Assembly: GCA_046759185.1 (NCBI GenBank)
Contig: JBHIBO010000005.1
Coordinates: 11,527-75,526, forward strand
Length of the DNA: 64,000 nt
Source of the DNA: JAJISK01 sp046759185
GTDB lineage: Archaea; Thermoplasmatota; Thermoplasmata; RBG-16-68-12; JAJISG01
Reading direction: 5' to 3'
In this document: one piece after another, positions 9,051 through 17,374 of the stretch
Layout: every line of letters starts with the position of its first letter
Numbering within the stretch: the stretch's first letter is position 1
Program-made: the position numbers and the translations under genes
Notes under the pieces: generated by a model
Seen by the model: the letters and a program-made list of their open reading frames with translations, nothing else
What the model was told of the DNA's origin: nothing
Database searches by the model: none

Positions 9051-9455
9051 GTGGGCATTTTCCTCCTCTCCCTGGTGATCGCCCTGGTGGTGGGGTTCAG
9101 CCTCGGCGCCTTCATCCCGCAGGAGACGTGTGCCTTCCCCGTCGTCCTGGATCGAACGACGACGGAGGCGGGGGTCGAGGCCACCGTCTCCCAGGTGGAA
9201 GGGACCTACCTGGTGTCGGCCATCGGGTACAAGGCGGTCCTGTTGGAGGTGGAGGGGCGAAGAGTCATCCAAGAGGGCAACCTCGCCGATCTCTCGGCGA
9301 CCTCCCCCGGCCTCTCCTTCCATCGCGCGGATGCCAGTTTGGACGTCCTGCAGACCGGCGACCAGTTCCGCATGACCCTCGAGGGGGAGGTCCACCTCAT
9401 CCTCTTGGACGAGGGGGGGACCCCCATCGGCTGGACGCTGGGCTGCGAGGTCTGA
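9051..9455 (+). CDS. Membrane-anchored protein of unknown function, 134 aa
   Basis: GTG start at 9051. An N-terminal hydrophobic segment (LLSLVIALVVGFSLGAFI) acts as signal anchor or signal peptide, followed by a roughly 110-residue exported domain rich in beta-forming residues, including GTYLVSAIGYKAVLLEVEG. Two Cys (QETCAF and TLGCEV) near either end of the domain could form a disulfide. I do not recognise a family. It stands alone between rpe (divergent) and the transketolase genes. Confidence 0.65.
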   Translation: MGIFLLSLVIALVVGFSLGAFIPQETCAFPVVLDRTTTEAGVEATVSQVEGTYLVSAIGYKAVLLEVEGRRVIQEGNLADLSATSPGLSFHRADASLDVLQTGDQFRMTLEGEVHLILLDEGGTPIGWTLGCEV

Positions 9456-9480
9456 CGGGGCCGACGCGGCCTTACCCCAA

Positions 9481-9490
9481 TTCTTAATTA
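9481..9490 (+). promoter_or_regulatory. TATA-like box for the transketolase operon
   Basis: TTCTTAATTA lies 28-37 nt upstream of the GTG start at 9518, in the short gap after the preceding gene. Confidence 0.45.
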
Positions 9491-9517
9491 GCCCACCTCT
9501 TTAGCCCCTCCCCGACG

Positions 9518-10369
9518 GTGGGGGTTGGATTTCCGGTGGGGGTTGATGAGGCCCTTCTCGACGAGCTGAACGAGAGGGCTCGCGTTCTTCGTGTCCATGT
9601 CGTCCGCATGGTCCACGCCGCGGGCTCCGGCCACCCAGGGGGTTCGCTCTCCGCCACCGATCTCATCGCCGCCCTCTTCTTCCACGTGCTCCGCCTGGAC
9701 CCGAAGGACCCTTCATGGGCCGACAGGGATCGTTTCGTCCTCAGCAAGGGTCACGGCTGCCCGGTCCTCTACGCCGCCCTGGCAGAACGCGGCTTCTTCC
9801 CGGTGGAGGAGCTCCTCACCCTGCGCCAGTTGGGGGGGCGCCTCCAGGGTCACCCCGAGTACGGGACGACGCCCGGCATCGAAGCCCCGGCGGGCGCCGA
9901 AGGCCACGGCCTGAGCATCTCCATCGGGATGGCGCTGGCGGGGCGCCTGGATGGGCGGGATTACCACGTCTACACCATGATCGGGGACGGCGAGAACGAC
10001 GTCGGCCAGACGTGGGAAGCCGCCATGGCGGCGGCCAACTTCAGGCTCGGCAACCTGACGGCCATCTTGGACCGAAACCTCCTCCAGCAGGAGCGCCGGA
10101 CGGAGGACCTCATGCCGCTGGAACCTCTGGCGGACAAGTGGCGGGCCTTCGGCTGGAACGTCTTGGAGATCGATGGCCACGACATGGAGGCCATCCTCGG
10201 CGCCCTCTACGAGGCTCGGACCGTGAAGGGACGGCCCACCATGATCATCGCTAAGACGGTGAAGGGGAAGGGCGTGAGTTTCATGGAGAACGTCCTGCGA
10301 TTTCACGGTACGGCCCCCACGGACGAGGAGCTCGAGCAGGCCTTGGAGGAGCTGGGGGAGACCTCGTGA
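9518..10369 (+). CDS. Transketolase, N-terminal (ThDP-binding) subunit
   Basis: First half of a split transketolase, moving two-carbon ketol units between sugar phosphates. Seen: HAAGSGHPGGSLSATDLI, RDRFVLSKGHGCPVLYAAL, EGHGLSISIGMALAG, and the thiamine diphosphate motif beginning GDGENDVGQTWEAAM and ending DRNLLQQ. At 283 residues it has the normal length for the archaeal N-terminal half. A GTG start at 9518 follows a TATA-like box. The next gene encodes the C-terminal half and overlaps by 4 nt (GTGA), as expected for subunits of one heteromeric enzyme. Confidence 0.93.
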   Translation: MGVGFPVGVDEALLDELNERARVLRVHVVRMVHAAGSGHPGGSLSATDLIAALFFHVLRLDPKDPSWADRDRFVLSKGHGCPVLYAALAERGFFPVEELLTLRQLGGRLQGHPEYGTTPGIEAPAGAEGHGLSISIGMALAGRLDGRDYHVYTMIGDGENDVGQTWEAAMAAANFRLGNLTAILDRNLLQQERRTEDLMPLEPLADKWRAFGWNVLEIDGHDMEAILGALYEARTVKGRPTMIIAKTVKGKGVSFMENVLRFHGTAPTDEELEQALEELGETS

Positions 10370-11328
10370 ACCCGCATCCCTGGAAGGTGGAATCCATGCG
10401 GAACCACTTCGGCGAAGCCCTGGTTGAGCTGGGGCAGAAACGGGAGGACATCGTCGTGGTGGGCGCCGACACCACGGAGTCCCTGAAGACGTCCCTCTTC
10501 GGGGAGGTGTTCCCGGACCGCCTCTTCAACGTGGGCATCGCGGAGCAGAACATGGTCGCCATTGCCTCCGGACTGGCCATGAGCGGGAAGGTGGTCTTCG
10601 CCTGCACCTACTCCGTGTTTGGGACCTCCCAGGTCTACAACATCATCCGCCAATCCGTCGCGTACCCGAACCTCCCCGTCAAGATCTTCTGCAGCCACGC
10701 CGGTCTCACGGTGGGACCGGACGGGGCGACCCACCAGATGAACGAGGACGTGGGTCTGCTGCGCTCCCTCCCCAACATGAAGGTCCTCGTGCCCTGCGAC
10801 GGGTTGGAGGTGGCGAAGGCGGTCCACCTGGCCCCGGAGGTCCCTGGCCCCCTCTACTGCCGCTTCAGCCGGGCGAAATTCCCGGTCCTCACGGCCCCCG
10901 AGGACCTCTTCGAGGTGGGCAGGGCGAGCGTCATGCGGGAGGGGGACGACGTTACCCTGGTCGCCAACGGCATCATGGTTTCCCGGGCCCTCGAGGCGGC
11001 CGAGAAGCTGAAGAAGCAGGGGGTAGAGGCCCGGGTGGTGAACAACAGCAGCGTGAAGCCCCTGGACCGGGAGACGCTGCTCGCCGCGGCCCGGGACACG
11101 GGCGCGGTGGTCACGGCGGAGGAACACACGGTCCTCGCCGGGATGGGGAGCGCGGTGGCGGAGCTCCTCGCCCAGGAATACCCCGTCCCCATGCAGATGA
11201 TCGGGGTCCCCGACATATTCGGAGAGAGTGGGGACGGGTTTGCCGTCCTGGACAAGTACGGACTCACGGCGGAAAGCGTCATTAAGGCTGCCATGCATGT
11301 GCTGGCGGCCAAGGAGATGGTCCCCTGA
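10366..11328 (+). CDS. Transketolase, C-terminal subunit
   Basis: Second half of the split transketolase (pyrimidine-binding plus C-terminal domain), 320 aa. Seen: the catalytic Glu motif FNVGIAEQNMVAIASGLA, FCSHAGLTVGPDGATHQ, and the C-terminal domain with TAEEHTVLAGMGSAVAE. Its GTG start at 10366 is fused to the upstream stop as GTGA. Its own stop TGA overlaps the presumed CTG start of the transaldolase, so all three genes appear translationally coupled. Confidence 0.93.
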   Translation: MNPHPWKVESMRNHFGEALVELGQKREDIVVVGADTTESLKTSLFGEVFPDRLFNVGIAEQNMVAIASGLAMSGKVVFACTYSVFGTSQVYNIIRQSVAYPNLPVKIFCSHAGLTVGPDGATHQMNEDVGLLRSLPNMKVLVPCDGLEVAKAVHLAPEVPGPLYCRFSRAKFPVLTAPEDLFEVGRASVMREGDDVTLVANGIMVSRALEAAEKLKKQGVEARVVNNSSVKPLDRETLLAAARDTGAVVTAEEHTVLAGMGSAVAELLAQEYPVPMQMIGVPDIFGESGDGFAVLDKYGLTAESVIKAAMHVLAAKEMVP

Positions 11329-11984
11329 AGCTCTTCCTGGACACGGCCCACATCCCCCACATCAAAGAGGCGGCGGACTGGGGGGTCCTGGACGGGGTGA
11401 CGACGAACCCCAGCCTCATCCAGAAGGAGGGACGTCCCTTCGACGACATCGTGGGGGAGATTTGCTCCCTCGTGGACGGCCCCGTCAACCTGGAGGTGGT
11501 GAGCGAGGACCATCGGGGCATGGTCACGGAGGGGCGGCAGCTCGCGGCCATTCACAAGAACGTGGTCGTGAAGGTCCCGATGACCCCCGACGGGCTGAAG
11601 GCCGTGCGGACCCTGAAGAAGGACGACATTCGCACCAACGTGACTTTGGTGTTCGGGCCGAACCAGGCCCTCCTCGCGGCCAAGGCAGGGGCCTACATCG
11701 TCAGCCCCTTCATCGGCCGGCTGGACGATGCCGGCCACAACGGCATGGACCTCATCCGACAGATCGTCACGATCTACCGGAATTACGGGTTCGAGACAAA
11801 CCTCTTGGTGGCCAGCGTCCGCCACCCGGTCCACGTCGTGGAGTCGGCGTTGGCGGGAGCCCAGATCTGCACCGTGCCCTATGCCGTCCTGGCCAAGATG
11901 TTCAAGCACAGCTTGACGGACGTCGGGCTCCGTGCCTTCATGGAGGACTGGAAAAAGGTCCCCGAGGAGATGCGGCCTTTCTAG
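11325..11984 (+). CDS. Transaldolase (fructose-6-phosphate aldolase / TalC-like)
   Basis: Class I aldolase of the small transaldolase family. Motifs: KLFLDTAHI at the N-terminus, DGVTTNPSLIQKEG, the Schiff-base lysine in VVVKVPMTPDGLKAV, and AGAYIVSPFIGRLDD. Family proteins begin MKLFLDTA and the frame here contains exactly KLFLDTA, but the codon before it is CTG, at 11325-11327, overlapping the upstream TGA as CTGA. The next in-frame ATG (11397) would delete the first beta strand and the TNP motif. A CTG start is therefore proposed, giving 219 aa, a normal family length. Confidence 0.9.
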   Translation: MKLFLDTAHIPHIKEAADWGVLDGVTTNPSLIQKEGRPFDDIVGEICSLVDGPVNLEVVSEDHRGMVTEGRQLAAIHKNVVVKVPMTPDGLKAVRTLKKDDIRTNVTLVFGPNQALLAAKAGAYIVSPFIGRLDDAGHNGMDLIRQIVTIYRNYGFETNLLVASVRHPVHVVESALAGAQICTVPYAVLAKMFKHSLTDVGLRAFMEDWKKVPEEMRPF

Positions 11985-12042
11985 TTTGATGGGTTGCTCG
12001 GGACAGTATTAAGAGAGACGGTCGCGTCCTGAGACCAGCTCC

Positions 12043-12948
12043 ATGAGACCCTCCTCGCGGAACCTTCTCCTGTTCGCCCTCGTTATCGTCATCGCGGTCG
12101 CCGTCCTCAACCTCGTGCAGAACCTCCAAGCCTTGAGCTCGGGAGGGGTCGCCATCGACGTGCCCAGGATCCGTATCCTCCCGGTGGATTTGGGTCTGGA
12201 GACGACCCTCGTTGGCGTCTACGTACTCAGCCTCGCGGCCTTGGGCGTCTTCCTTCTCGCCCTTTACTGGGTTCGCCCCAAGGTCCGCAAGTTCCCGTAC
12301 CAGGAACTCCTTCCCATTGTTGTCGCGATTCTAACTCTCATGGCCGTCGTCCTCCTGATTCAGCCGTTCGTAGAGGGACCCGAGGGGCAGCCGATGGCAG
12401 AGGGGTTGCAGGGGGAAGATGATGGGATGAGTCTGGGGCAGGGAGCAGCGATTGAGGAGGATTCAGACACGCCGGCGGAACCCTTGCAGCAGGCCGCCCC
12501 CGTGGCCCCACGGATGCTGGGTCTCATCCTGGCGCTCCTCGCAGTCGCGGCCGTGTATCTCTTGCTCGTGATGTTGCGCTCTCGCCGGTCCCTCTCCTGG
12601 GCCGAATCCGTTGAGCAACCCCAGAATGTAGTGAGTGAACTGACAGAGGCCTTGGGGGAGCGGATCTCCCGCCTGCGCCTCGGCGAAGATGTCCGGTTGA
12701 CGATTCTGGGGTGTTATCGTGACTTGGTCGAGCTGCTCCACTCCCATGGTTTGACGACGCCGAACTACCTCACAGCCCGCGAGGTGGAGAGTCTCGCGCT
12801 GGACAGTCTGCGCCTCAGCACGGAATCCGCGGAGGCCCTTCGGAAGCTGTTCGAAGAGGCGCGCTACAGCTACCATCCGATGACCCAAACCCATCGGAAG
12901 GCCGCCCTTGAATCCCTGGAGCAGGTGAGGGCCGAACTGGGGACTTGA
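12043..12948 (+). CDS. DUF4129-domain membrane protein, cassette copy 1
   Basis: 301 aa. Membrane segments are near residues 7-27, 58-78 and 92-108, with a fourth near 160-180; an acidic Gly/Gln-rich extracytoplasmic loop lies between the last two. The cytoplasmic C-terminus matches DUF4129: CYRDLVELLHSHGL, LTAREVESLA, LRKLFEEARYSYHPM. DUF4129 proteins usually accompany MoxR ATPases and DUF58 proteins, as here. A TATA-like AGTATTAAG lies about 35 nt upstream. The counterpart is at 16487-17374. Confidence 0.85.
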   Translation: MRPSSRNLLLFALVIVIAVAVLNLVQNLQALSSGGVAIDVPRIRILPVDLGLETTLVGVYVLSLAALGVFLLALYWVRPKVRKFPYQELLPIVVAILTLMAVVLLIQPFVEGPEGQPMAEGLQGEDDGMSLGQGAAIEEDSDTPAEPLQQAAPVAPRMLGLILALLAVAAVYLLLVMLRSRRSLSWAESVEQPQNVVSELTEALGERISRLRLGEDVRLTILGCYRDLVELLHSHGLTTPNYLTAREVESLALDSLRLSTESAEALRKLFEEARYSYHPMTQTHRKAALESLEQVRAELGT

Positions 12949-12956
12949 TCTGACGG

Positions 12957-13006
12957 CCGGGGATCAGGGGCGATCGGAGTTTGCCCGGCAGACCTCCGAT
13001 CCCCGG
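12957..13006 (+). repeat. Inverted repeat abutting a start codon
   Basis: CCGGGGATC at 12957-12965 is the exact reverse complement of GATCCCCGG at 12998-13006, and the ATG of the next gene follows at 13007. An alternative inner pairing GATCGGAG / CTCCGATC is also possible. The transcript could fold into a hairpin that ends at the start codon. The equivalent junction in cassette copy 2 instead has a GTGA overlap. Confidence 0.6.
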
Positions 13007-13576
13007 ATGGAAGGGAACCGTGTGGAGGGGAAAGTCCTCAGCCTGATAGCAGTCGTTCTCGTTCTGGTCATCATTTCGTTTGTGGTGTTTCCCGGAACCT
13101 CCACCCTCCGCTGGGGGATGCTAATCCTTGTCCTCATCTCCTTCGGCCTGGCCGTCTTCGCCTCCCTCTATCGAACGGGCATCAGGATCCCTCCGATCGA
13201 GCTCCCAGATGGGTCGGATAGCGACTCCAAAGGGGATTTGCCCAAGCTCTCTGAGATCCTGAGGAAGGCTGAAAAGGGGATGCGCTACAGCCAGGTTGCC
13301 GTGGCCCTCCGCGTGCGGGAGGCCTTCCTCGCGAGGCTGCAGACCGAGCGCAACCTGGAATCGGAGGAGCTGGAGTCGATCCTAGTTTCTCCCAGGGAGT
13401 TGGGCCGCATGGTGGGAGATTCGGATATCCAGGCCTTCCTGGAGGACACCTCCCTCCACGGGGACTCGCTCCTGACAGCGAACACACCCGATCGTTCCCT
13501 CGCCTTTGGGTTTGCCCAGGAGGATTTCGTCCGGGGCCTGTCTCGAATTGTGCGAGCCATGGAGGCATGGCGATAA
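13007..13576 (+). CDS. Cassette membrane protein (copy 1), 189 aa
   Basis: Two membrane helices at residues about 10-28 and 35-54 are followed by a cytoplasmic helical region. The motif MRYSQVAVALRVREAFLARL near residue 92 has a clear counterpart in the second cassette (LRYSQLHFAVNLRDAFLAKL), so the two proteins are paralogues although the rest has diverged. Its last 10 nt overlap the MoxR start. No named family recognised; position implies a partner or anchor of the MoxR/DUF58 machinery. Confidence 0.75.
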   Translation: MEGNRVEGKVLSLIAVVLVLVIISFVVFPGTSTLRWGMLILVLISFGLAVFASLYRTGIRIPPIELPDGSDSDSKGDLPKLSEILRKAEKGMRYSQVAVALRVREAFLARLQTERNLESEELESILVSPRELGRMVGDSDIQAFLEDTSLHGDSLLTANTPDRSLAFGFAQEDFVRGLSRIVRAMEAWR

Positions 13577-14523
13577 AGCTGGAGCGAGTGGAGAGCCTGT
13601 CCCGGGACCTCATCGAAGAGGTCTCTCGGGCCATCGTTGGCAAGGAGGCGGTCCTGGAACGCGTTGTCCTCGCCATCCTCTCTGACGGCCATATTCTCAT
13701 CGAAGACTTCCCGGGTCTTGGGAAGACCATCATGGCCAAGAGTTTCGCCGCCGCCCTGGGATGCGAATTCAAGCGGGTGCAGTTTACCCCCGATCTCCTC
13801 CCGGCCGACATCACGGGGACGTACATCTTCAACCGCCAGAAGGACGATTTTCAACTGCGACGGGGACCGGTCTTCACCAATGTTCTGTTGGCAGACGAAA
13901 TCAACCGAGCCCCACCAAAGACCCAGGCCGCCTTGCTGGAGGCCATGCAGGAACGCCAGGCGACCCTGGAGGGGGAGACCCACCCTATCGACCGGCCCTT
14001 CCTCGTGATGGCTACCCAGAACCCCATCGAGTTCGAGGGGACCTACCCATTGCCGGAAGCCCAGATCGATCGCTTCATCATGCGCATCGAGATGGGATAT
14101 CCCTCACCTGGAGCCGAGAAGGAGATGCTGAGTCGGCGGGTGGCCCGGAAGAGGGACTTCGTGGACATCGAGAAGGTGGCAGGGCCCAGACAGGTCTTGG
14201 CGATGCAGGCAGCGGTGGAGGAGGTGTTTGTGGAAGAGGACCTGGAGCAGTATATCGTGGAGGTCGTTCGGGGAACGCGAAACCATCCTCGCACGGCAGT
14301 CGGGGCAAGCCCGCGAGGCGCTCTGGCTCTGCTTCAACTGTCCCGATCGAAGGCGGCCATGAAGGGGCGGGACTACGTGTTGCCCGATGACATCAAGGAG
14401 ATCGTCGGAGATGCCCTCGCCCACCGCCTCATTCTCAAGCCGGATCCTCTCATCCGAGGGGTGAAACCCTCCACGATTCTCCTCGATGTGCTACAGGAGG
14501 TCCCCGTCCCGAAGGTCGATTAG
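13567..14523 (+). CDS. MoxR-family AAA+ ATPase, copy 1
   Basis: 318 aa. Walker A EDFPGLGKTIMAK, Walker B LLADEINRAPPKTQAALLEAMQE, sensor ATQNPIEFEGTYPLPEAQIDRF, and the C-terminal lid with AHRLILKPDPLIRGVKP. MoxR ATPases are chaperone-like factors that act on vWA-type or DUF58 partners. It starts 10 nt inside the preceding gene and its TAG is followed immediately by the ATG of DUF58. The second cassette shows the same 10-nt overlap, TAGATG junction and 318-aa length. Confidence 0.93.
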   Translation: MAIKLERVESLSRDLIEEVSRAIVGKEAVLERVVLAILSDGHILIEDFPGLGKTIMAKSFAAALGCEFKRVQFTPDLLPADITGTYIFNRQKDDFQLRRGPVFTNVLLADEINRAPPKTQAALLEAMQERQATLEGETHPIDRPFLVMATQNPIEFEGTYPLPEAQIDRFIMRIEMGYPSPGAEKEMLSRRVARKRDFVDIEKVAGPRQVLAMQAAVEEVFVEEDLEQYIVEVVRGTRNHPRTAVGASPRGALALLQLSRSKAAMKGRDYVLPDDIKEIVGDALAHRLILKPDPLIRGVKPSTILLDVLQEVPVPKVD

Positions 14524-15801
14524 ATGCGGACGGACCTCAGCGCATGGCTCGTGGGCGTCGCGGCCCTGTTCCTTCTCTGGGGTATCATCACCCGAGAACC
14601 GAGGATCTTTGCCCTGATCATACCCATGGTGGTCTACCTGGCGCTAGGAACCGCCCTTGGGTCAGACACCCATCCACCGCAGGTCCGCCTCACCCGCCGG
14701 GTGGAGAAGGAGAAGGCCATCGAAGGGGAGGAGCTGACGGTCTCTCTGGAGGTGGAGAACGTGGGCCGCTCTTTGGAGCTGCTCGAGGTCTTTGACCGAC
14801 TCCCCCCCCAACTGGAAGTGGTGGAGGGGAGCAGATACATGGTGACCCGCCTCCGACGGCGTGAGGTCGTGGAACGTGAATATACGGTTCGCCTGCGGGC
14901 GCCAGGGAGGCATTTCCTGGGCCCGATCGTCCTTCGCAGCCGAGACCTCCCAGGCTTCTTCTTCCACACGGTAGTCGAGGAGGACACCGTCGCCGTCGTT
15001 GCGACTCCGACGCGGGAGGACCTGCGGAGGACCCAGCTGCCGGCCCGTAGGATGAGGACCTGGCTTGGTCAGATCCCATCGCGATCCCCTGGGCTCGGAA
15101 CGGATTTCTGGTCGATTCGAGACTACGTTTCCGGAGACGAGATGAGAAGGATAAATTGGAAGGCCTCGGCCCGGCTCAATTCCCTTTTCACCAACGAATT
15201 GGAGGCAGAACGAAGCGGGGACTTCGTCCTGATCCTGGATGCCCGAGAAGAGGTCGCCTCGGGGCCGATTCACGAAACTGCCGTCGTCATGGGGGTTCGG
15301 GCGGCCATGTCCCTGGCCGAAATGCTGCTTGACGCCCGCAACCGCGTTGGTCTGATTACCATGCGGGCGGTCTTGGACTGGGTGTACCCCGCCTCCGGGC
15401 GAAGACAGTTCCTGGACATTGTCGAGTCCCTCGTGAGCGTGAAGCCGGGTGGACAGTGGTCCCTGAAACACCTCCCCTGGATCTTGGGCCGCTTCTTCCC
15501 CGCGGGGTCCCACCTCATCATCATCTCGCCCATGGTTGATGCGAGTACCCGGGATGCGATTCTGGAGATGAAAGCCCGGGGGTTTGACGCCTTGGTCCTT
15601 TCCCTCTCCGCGGTTGATCTGGAGATGCGCCATGCGACCGATGACGAGATGACCCGGGCCGCCTACTCCATTCTGAAGCTGGAGAGAGAAGCAAATCTCG
15701 GACTCCTGCGGCGCTTCGCCAGAGTCGCGGATTGGAGACCAGGGGAACCCCTTGCCTTGGCCCTCAAGGAGGTGGAACGACGGATGCCCCTTCGTCCCTA
15801 G
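14524..15801 (+). CDS. DUF58 protein, copy 1
   Basis: 425 aa. Two N-terminal membrane helices (residues about 7-40), a beta-rich Ig-like segment (RVEKEKAIEGEELTVSLEVE), then the DUF58 signature GLGTDFWSIRDYVSGDEMRR and INWKASARLNSLFTNELEAE, and a vWA-like domain beginning SGDFVLILDAREE. DUF58 proteins are the usual partners of MoxR ATPases. Membrane-bound with a large domain whose side of the membrane I cannot fix. Paralogue at 18960-20231. Confidence 0.9.
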   Translation: MRTDLSAWLVGVAALFLLWGIITREPRIFALIIPMVVYLALGTALGSDTHPPQVRLTRRVEKEKAIEGEELTVSLEVENVGRSLELLEVFDRLPPQLEVVEGSRYMVTRLRRREVVEREYTVRLRAPGRHFLGPIVLRSRDLPGFFFHTVVEEDTVAVVATPTREDLRRTQLPARRMRTWLGQIPSRSPGLGTDFWSIRDYVSGDEMRRINWKASARLNSLFTNELEAERSGDFVLILDAREEVASGPIHETAVVMGVRAAMSLAEMLLDARNRVGLITMRAVLDWVYPASGRRQFLDIVESLVSVKPGGQWSLKHLPWILGRFFPAGSHLIIISPMVDASTRDAILEMKARGFDALVLSLSAVDLEMRHATDDEMTRAAYSILKLEREANLGLLRRFARVADWRPGEPLALALKEVERRMPLRP

Positions 15802-16355
15802 CCCGGACGATAACCTACCTTCCGCTCGGACTCCTCATGGCGCTGGTGGGATGGACCTCGGCCGTCCTTTTCCTGCTCCCGCCGAGCTCTCTTCTCCTTA
15901 CCTTGCCGCTCGTCCTCGCCGCCGCCGCTTTCGGGCTGCTGAGCACGATCGTTGATTTCCGTCTGGCGGATGCGGTCGCTGTCCCCCTCGTCGCCGCCAC
16001 GTTTCTTGGCGTCGGAATCTTTCAGGCGCAGCTGGGGCTGGAGGAACTCTACGCCTTCGTCGGCCTGGCCCTCTTCACAACGCAGCTCACCCGCTTTCGC
16101 GCCATGGCCCGGCCGCTTGCACACGCGACTCTGGACGCTACCAGCCGCCAGGCCCTTCGTTCGCTTTACGTGACCTTCCTCCAGCGTCTGGGCTTCCTCA
16201 TCATCCTCGTCGTCCTGATTTCCCTCACGCTGTTCTTCGTCGCCTCGTTGGTCAGCCTGAGCCTGAGTACGGAGGAGACGGCCTTCTTCCTTAGCGTGGC
16301 GATTCTCCTGGCTCTGCTGGCGATTGCCAGGCCCCGATCGCAGGCCAGAGGCTGA
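15732..16355 (+). CDS. Cassette polytopic membrane protein, copy 1 (start unresolved)
   Basis: Four or more hydrophobic helices, e.g. LLMALVGWTSAVLFLLP, LLLTLPLVLAAAAFGLL, LGFLIILVVLISLTLFFVA and FFLSVAILLALLAIA. The long frame starts at TTG 15732, deep inside DUF58, which is unlikely. The paralogue starts 22 nt before its DUF58 stop; the matching position here (near 15780) has ACG codons and no ATG, GTG or TTG. The first canonical in-frame start after that is ATG 15837. Either the N-terminus is shortened or a non-standard codon is used. Confidence 0.65.
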   Translation: METRGTPCLGPQGGGTTDAPSSLARTITYLPLGLLMALVGWTSAVLFLLPPSSLLLTLPLVLAAAAFGLLSTIVDFRLADAVAVPLVAATFLGVGIFQAQLGLEELYAFVGLALFTTQLTRFRAMARPLAHATLDATSRQALRSLYVTFLQRLGFLIILVVLISLTLFFVASLVSLSLSTEETAFFLSVAILLALLAIARPRSQARG

Positions 16356-16381
16356 GTAGGCCCGTGAGGCTTCCCCCCCTC

Positions 16382-16450
16382 GGCCCGACCGTGTAGCGGC
16401 CGGTTAATCGGGCCCGTCGAGCCTGAGACTTGGGTCCCTTCCATGACTGC
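16382..16450 (+). pseudogene. Decayed tRNA-Asp
   Basis: Aligns with the intact tRNA-Asp at 20818: GTGTAGCGGCCG in the D-arm and CCGTCGAGCCTG around the anticodon GTC are retained. The T-arm reads TTGGGTCCCTTCCATGA in place of a paired stem, and the 3' strand (TGACTGC) no longer pairs with the 5' GGCCCGA. It lies exactly after the first gene cassette, as the intact gene lies after the second. Confidence 0.75.
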
Positions 16451-16453
16451 GAA

Positions 16454-16463
16454 GGCATTTAAG
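16454..16463 (+). promoter_or_regulatory. TATA box for cassette copy 2
   Basis: GGCATTTAAGTAGC straddles these positions and lies about 28 nt upstream of the ATG at 16487, which suits a leaderless transcript. Confidence 0.55.
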
Positions 16464-16486
16464 TAGCCTCTGGGGATGGTTATTCG

Positions 16487-17374
16487 ATGGTCCTGCTCAG
16501 GAATGAGAGGAGTGGCCTCCTCGCCGTGGCCCTTGTCCTCGGTGCGGCCTTCCTCCTAGCGAATCTCGCTTTCAACCTGCAGAACCTGACGATCGCCCCT
16601 GATGCCTTCCCGGCGGATCAGGAGGACCCCAATAGCGAATCCCCGGTGTTTCCCGTCCAGACGGGCGACGTTCGGCCCTTCATGCAGGCCGTCACCATCG
16701 TGCTGGCCGTCGCCTTCCTCATCAACCTCTTTCTCCTCATTCGCCACAAAGAGGCACGCAGGCCCTTCCTGATCGAATTGGCCGGACTCTTTCTGGGCCT
16801 GGCCGTCGTCTTGGCGGTCCTCCTCATCCTGGACGCCTTCGCGGGTCTCCCGTTCTTTACGCCGCAAGAAGGCGGACAGGTCCTCCCGGGGACTGGCACG
16901 GATGTCCCGGGGTCCTCCTCTGGGATTTCCGCCGCGCCCGTGGGGTTCGGGATTATCGCCGTGGCCGTCCTGGCCCTCGTTCTCCTCTTGCTCTACTCCA
17001 GGCGGTTCGGGCAACGGTCGGATTCGGAACTCATTGCGGAGGCTAAGCGGAGGGCCATCGACCGTCTGCAAGAGGCCATCTATCGTCTGGAGATGGGGGA
17101 GGAGGTTCGATCCGCGATCCTGCGATGTTACGCGGACATGACCCGTCTCTTCCGTCGTCGGGGCCTGACCTACGGTCGAGAGTTGACGGCGAGGGAGCTG
17201 GAGGCCTTGGCCGGCGAGAGGTTGGACATCTCCGATGAGTCCTCCGTCCGGTTGCGGGAGCTGTTCGAAGAAGCGCGTTACAGCGCCCATCCGTTGCACG
17301 AGGGTTACAAGAGGACGGCCTTGGAGTGCCTACGGGACGTCAAGCGGGAGCTCGAGGGCCCCACGCCCGCGTGA
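16487..17374 (+). CDS. DUF4129-domain membrane protein, cassette copy 2
   Basis: 295 aa, same architecture as 12043-12948: membrane helices near residues 10-28, 65-85, 95-117 and 150-170, and a DUF4129 C-terminus with CYADMTRLFRRRGL, LTARELEALAGERLD and LRELFEEARYSAHPL. The N-terminal NLAFNLQNL parallels NLVQNLQAL in copy 1. The stop TGA is shared with the GTG start of the next gene (GTGA). Confidence 0.87.
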   Translation: MVLLRNERSGLLAVALVLGAAFLLANLAFNLQNLTIAPDAFPADQEDPNSESPVFPVQTGDVRPFMQAVTIVLAVAFLINLFLLIRHKEARRPFLIELAGLFLGLAVVLAVLLILDAFAGLPFFTPQEGGQVLPGTGTDVPGSSSGISAAPVGFGIIAVAVLALVLLLLYSRRFGQRSDSELIAEAKRRAIDRLQEAIYRLEMGEEVRSAILRCYADMTRLFRRRGLTYGRELTARELEALAGERLDISDESSVRLRELFEEARYSAHPLHEGYKRTALECLRDVKRELEGPTPA

